Assembly (NCBI GenBank): GCA_030666985.1
Contig: DAOUWT010000031.1
Location: 1-15,486 of the forward strand
DNA from: Chloroflexota bacterium
GTDB lineage: Bacteria; Chloroflexota; Anaerolineae; Anaerolineales; UBA11858
Length of the DNA: 15,486 nt
Direction: 5' to 3'
Shown piece after piece: positions 13,012 through 15,486 of this stretch. The translations under genes were made by a program, and so were the position numbers. Each line of letters starts with the position of its first letter. Position 1 is the stretch's first letter. The notes under the pieces were generated by a model that saw only the letters and a program-made list of their open reading frames with translations, had not been told where the DNA came from and did not search any database.

Positions 13012-15444
13012 TTACTCATACGCCAATACTTCGCGAATCGTCAACCGCGCCGCGCTGTGTGCGGGGAGTACGCTCGCTAGCGAAGATAAAACTATAACCA
13101 GCCCCAACCAGATGAAATATCCCATTGGCGTGAAAACTACCGCAATTGGGGTTTCAAAAACTGCTGTACTCACAATCCACGATAACCCATAAGTGAATGG
13201 GATCGCGAGAAAGATTCCCAAAACAAAGGAGATTATTCCGATTAACAAACCCTCGACGATCACCATGCGGATAATTTTCATATCCGTTGCGCCGATAGCG
13301 CGCATAATGCCGATTTCACGCGTTCGCTCAAGAACATTCATGCTCATTGTCCCAGCCAGCCCTATAGAGCCGACGGTCGCTGTTAGCAACGCCATGATAA
13401 GCAAAAAAGTGATCAGGATATCGAGGCTTTCAGACGCGCTATCCAGTGTGGAGAGGCCTGGAGTTGCTTCTTGAACGTGGAAGCCATTCTTACGGAAATA
13501 CTCATCCATATCTTTTGCCAACGCATTTTGATGTGCTCGATCATGATTCTCGGTGACGATACGATAGGAATAAGAACGATTCGCTAGATTTTGCTCCCGC
13601 GAAATATATTCATAGGGCGCGTAAGCGATAACCCCTTCCATCCCAATAAATTTGAAAACCCCGACCACTTCCCAGTCTTCTTCTTTTCCATTCACCTTCA
13701 GCGGGAGATAGTCTCCCGCTTCGAGATCGGGGTAATAATCATAAATTCCTTCGCTAATATCAAGTTTCTTTACATCGTTCGGTTCAATCCAGCGTCCAGC
13801 CACCATTAAGGGAGAAACCAACTTACTATCCGCTGGCGGCGCTAAGATGCTGACATTATCAGCGTTCGAGCCATCGGGATACAAAATCTCCGCGCTGGCA
13901 AACGACCACCCTTCCACATGAACAACGCGGGGGTCCTGAAGCGCGAATTGCTCAACTTCGTTCAAACGATAGGGCTTTTTAAAATCAAGGGTCACATCGG
14001 CAAGGAAGTAATTGCCAATATCTTGCACGTATTCATGCAGCGTAACGCGCACATTGAAAACAGCGACGAAAATTGCCCCGCCCATAGTGAGGGTGAAGAG
14101 GGTTAGCATCAGGCGCCCACGTCGTCGGAAAGTATTGCGCAGCGAAATGAGCAAAGGGCGCGGTATGCGGATGCCCCGATCGGCGAGGAAGCGCGTCACT
14201 TTGAGTTGGTAGCGTTCGGTACGCGATTCCTGTTCCATTCCTGTCTCAACCTGCTCTCCGGATTCCCGCACCAGGTCTCCGCTGATAGCTTTTTGCACTG
14301 TCACCCGCGACCCTTTGATAACCGGCACGAACCCCGCCACGAGCGGAACGAGAATCCCCACCGCGACCTGGATAATGAAAGAAATTGGCACGATCCGGTA
14401 CCCGAGCAGAGAGAATCCCATCTCATTGGCGATGAACTCCGCCAAGGCATACGCGCCCTGTCCGCCTGCTGGAACAGCGATCAGCAGCGCGAGGAAGCCA
14501 AAAGCCAACAATAGAACGAGATACATCCTGAAGATGATCTTAGCACGCCCGCCAAGTAATTTCATCACGCCGATATGACGAAGATGCTGGTTAAGCAAGG
14601 CGCTGAGCGTATTGGCTATCAGCGAGCTAGAGAGGAAAACGATTAGGATGCCCAAAGCCATCAAGATTCCCAGCACCGCGTTGACAGTAGGTTCAAGAGG
14701 ATGCTCATGTGTCTTCGAGCGGAAAACGCGCCCTATTCCGTAGCCATTTTTCTCGATCTTCTCTTTTAAGTCTGCCAAAACAGAGCGGATATGCTCCTCG
14801 TCGTCTTGGCCGCTTTCAACGGTCACGTAGATGCGATTGAAAAGGTCTGGCTGGTCAAAGAGTTTGAGCGTGTCGGTTGAAATATAGGATAGCGGGGGGG
14901 CGAGGAAGTCAATCGCTCCCGTGGAGGCATCTTGCACAACTCCGGCGACAGGAATGGTTTTGATGCTTTCATCCTGTAACTGAAACTCAAGCGTTTGTCC
15001 GGGAGAGATATCCATCTCTTCGAGGACATCACGCTCTAATAAGATCTCATTTTTCTGCGGAAGCGTCGCCCCGCTGACAGGAGCTAGCAAGTTGACTGCA
15101 TTTTCTTCGAAATCTTGCATAGTGACGACGTCTACCACCGTCCACTGGGTCTCCCCCAAGGGGCGAACGCGGACGCTAAAGACGCGGCGTGCTTCGGCTT
15201 CTTTGATGCCCTCGAAGTTGCGAATAGTGTGAAGGAAATCCTCGTCGAAATTACTCATGCGAATCTCGATATTGGAGGGGTTGTTGGCTGCGTAGCTGAG
15301 GCCCATATCTGCATCGATGATCTTATACGCACCAGCGATCACTCCAATGGCAAAAACGCCAACAGCGATGGAAAAGACCACCAAAATTGTGCGGGCTTTA
15401 TTATCTATGAGGTCAGAAAATACTTTTCGCCAACGAGGGCGCAT
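13012..15444 (-). CDS. ABC transporter permease with duplicated FtsX/MacB domains
   Basis: This 810-residue inner-membrane protein contains two copies of the FtsX permease unit. Each has one N-terminal helix (18-40 and 444-466), a large extracytoplasmic MacB-like domain (about 41-254 and 467-674) and three C-terminal helices (255-280, 305-327, 352-375; 675-700, 726-748, 774-795). The coupling segments HIGVMKLLGG (290-299) and REIGIMRAIGA (709-719) are the parts that contact the ATPase. Type VII ABC systems of this kind work mechanically on lipoproteins, peptides or drugs rather than moving them through a pore. The adaptor lipoprotein follows downstream on the same strand. No ATPase gene is in the window; it may lie beyond the right edge. 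A GGAG motif lies six bases before the ATG. Confidence 0.93.
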   Translation of the reverse strand: MRPRWRKVFSDLIDNKARTILVVFSIAVGVFAIGVIAGAYKIIDADMGLSYAANNPSNIEIRMSNFDEDFLHTIRNFEGIKEAEARRVFSVRVRPLGETQWTVVDVVTMQDFEENAVNLLAPVSGATLPQKNEILLERDVLEEMDISPGQTLEFQLQDESIKTIPVAGVVQDASTGAIDFLAPPLSYISTDTLKLFDQPDLFNRIYVTVESGQDDEEHIRSVLADLKEKIEKNGYGIGRVFRSKTHEHPLEPTVNAVLGILMALGILIVFLSSSLIANTLSALLNQHLRHIGVMKLLGGRAKIIFRMYLVLLLAFGFLALLIAVPAGGQGAYALAEFIANEMGFSLLGYRIVPISFIIQVAVGILVPLVAGFVPVIKGSRVTVQKAISGDLVRESGEQVETGMEQESRTERYQLKVTRFLADRGIRIPRPLLISLRNTFRRRGRLMLTLFTLTMGGAIFVAVFNVRVTLHEYVQDIGNYFLADVTLDFKKPYRLNEVEQFALQDPRVVHVEGWSFASAEILYPDGSNADNVSILAPPADSKLVSPLMVAGRWIEPNDVKKLDISEGIYDYYPDLEAGDYLPLKVNGKEEDWEVVGVFKFIGMEGVIAYAPYEYISREQNLANRSYSYRIVTENHDRAHQNALAKDMDEYFRKNGFHVQEATPGLSTLDSASESLDILITFLLIMALLTATVGSIGLAGTMSMNVLERTREIGIMRAIGATDMKIIRMVIVEGLLIGIISFVLGIFLAIPFTYGLSWIVSTAVFETPIAVVFTPMGYFIWLGLVIVLSSLASVLPAHSAARLTIREVLAYE

Positions 15445-15455
15445 GGGGGACTCCG

Positions 15456-15486
15456 TGATGAGTGATGAGTGAGGAGTGAGGAGTGA
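15456..15486. repeat. Heptad tandem repeat at the right edge
   Basis: TGATGAG twice (15456-15469) then TGAGGAG twice (15470-15483) form an uninterrupted 7-bp tandem array that continues past the window edge. It lies just upstream of the permease start. On the permease sense strand it reads as C-rich CTCATCA/CTCCTCA words. All four units share TGANGAG, which differs only at the fourth base. Confidence 0.8.

Overview
The window looks like a chromosomal segment of a Chloroflexota bacterium, probably Anaerolineae (often recovered as MAGs). The reasons are the mid-GC coding style, a serine hydroxymethyltransferase fused to aminomethyltransferase, an adaptor lipoprotein paired with an FtsX/MacB-type permease, and spacers full of short word-like repeats and palindromic elements. 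This assignment is an inference from gene content; no rRNA or other marker gene is present.

Layout. The left edge holds the 3' end of a sulfotransferase-like gene (+). A repeat-filled spacer leads to an uncharacterised 575-residue protein with a nucleoside-phosphorylase-like C-terminal half (+). A 99-bp palindrome then leads to a molybdenum hydroxylase large subunit without its usual FeS and FAD partners (+). Next are a cation diffusion facilitator (+), a mazEF toxin-antitoxin pair with a strong promoter overlapping three 11-bp iterons (+), and a 1045-residue GlyA-GcvT fusion (+). A 417-bp convergent non-coding region with two palindromic elements separates these from the minus-strand genes. 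Read in their own direction, those are an 810-residue ABC permease, an adaptor lipoprotein (HlyD family), and a TGS-domain nucleoside kinase.

How the genes relate. The clearest functional unit is the GlyA-GcvT fusion, which joins two enzymes that both handle glycine and 5,10-methylene-tetrahydrofolate. Between them lies a segment that looks like a degenerate second copy of the GcvT N-terminal region. The permease and adaptor probably form an efflux or envelope-export machine whose ATPase lies outside the window. mazEF is a self-contained operon. The remaining genes seem to be single units separated by repeats.

The most unusual non-coding feature is a shared pattern in the spacers. G-rich words tend to begin at or just after the stop codon, and G-free or G-poor words run up to the next start codon, read on the sense strand of the genes and seen on both strands. 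Three genes preceded directly by such words have no visible Shine-Dalgarno. I found no CRISPR array, tRNA, rRNA, integrase or transposase.
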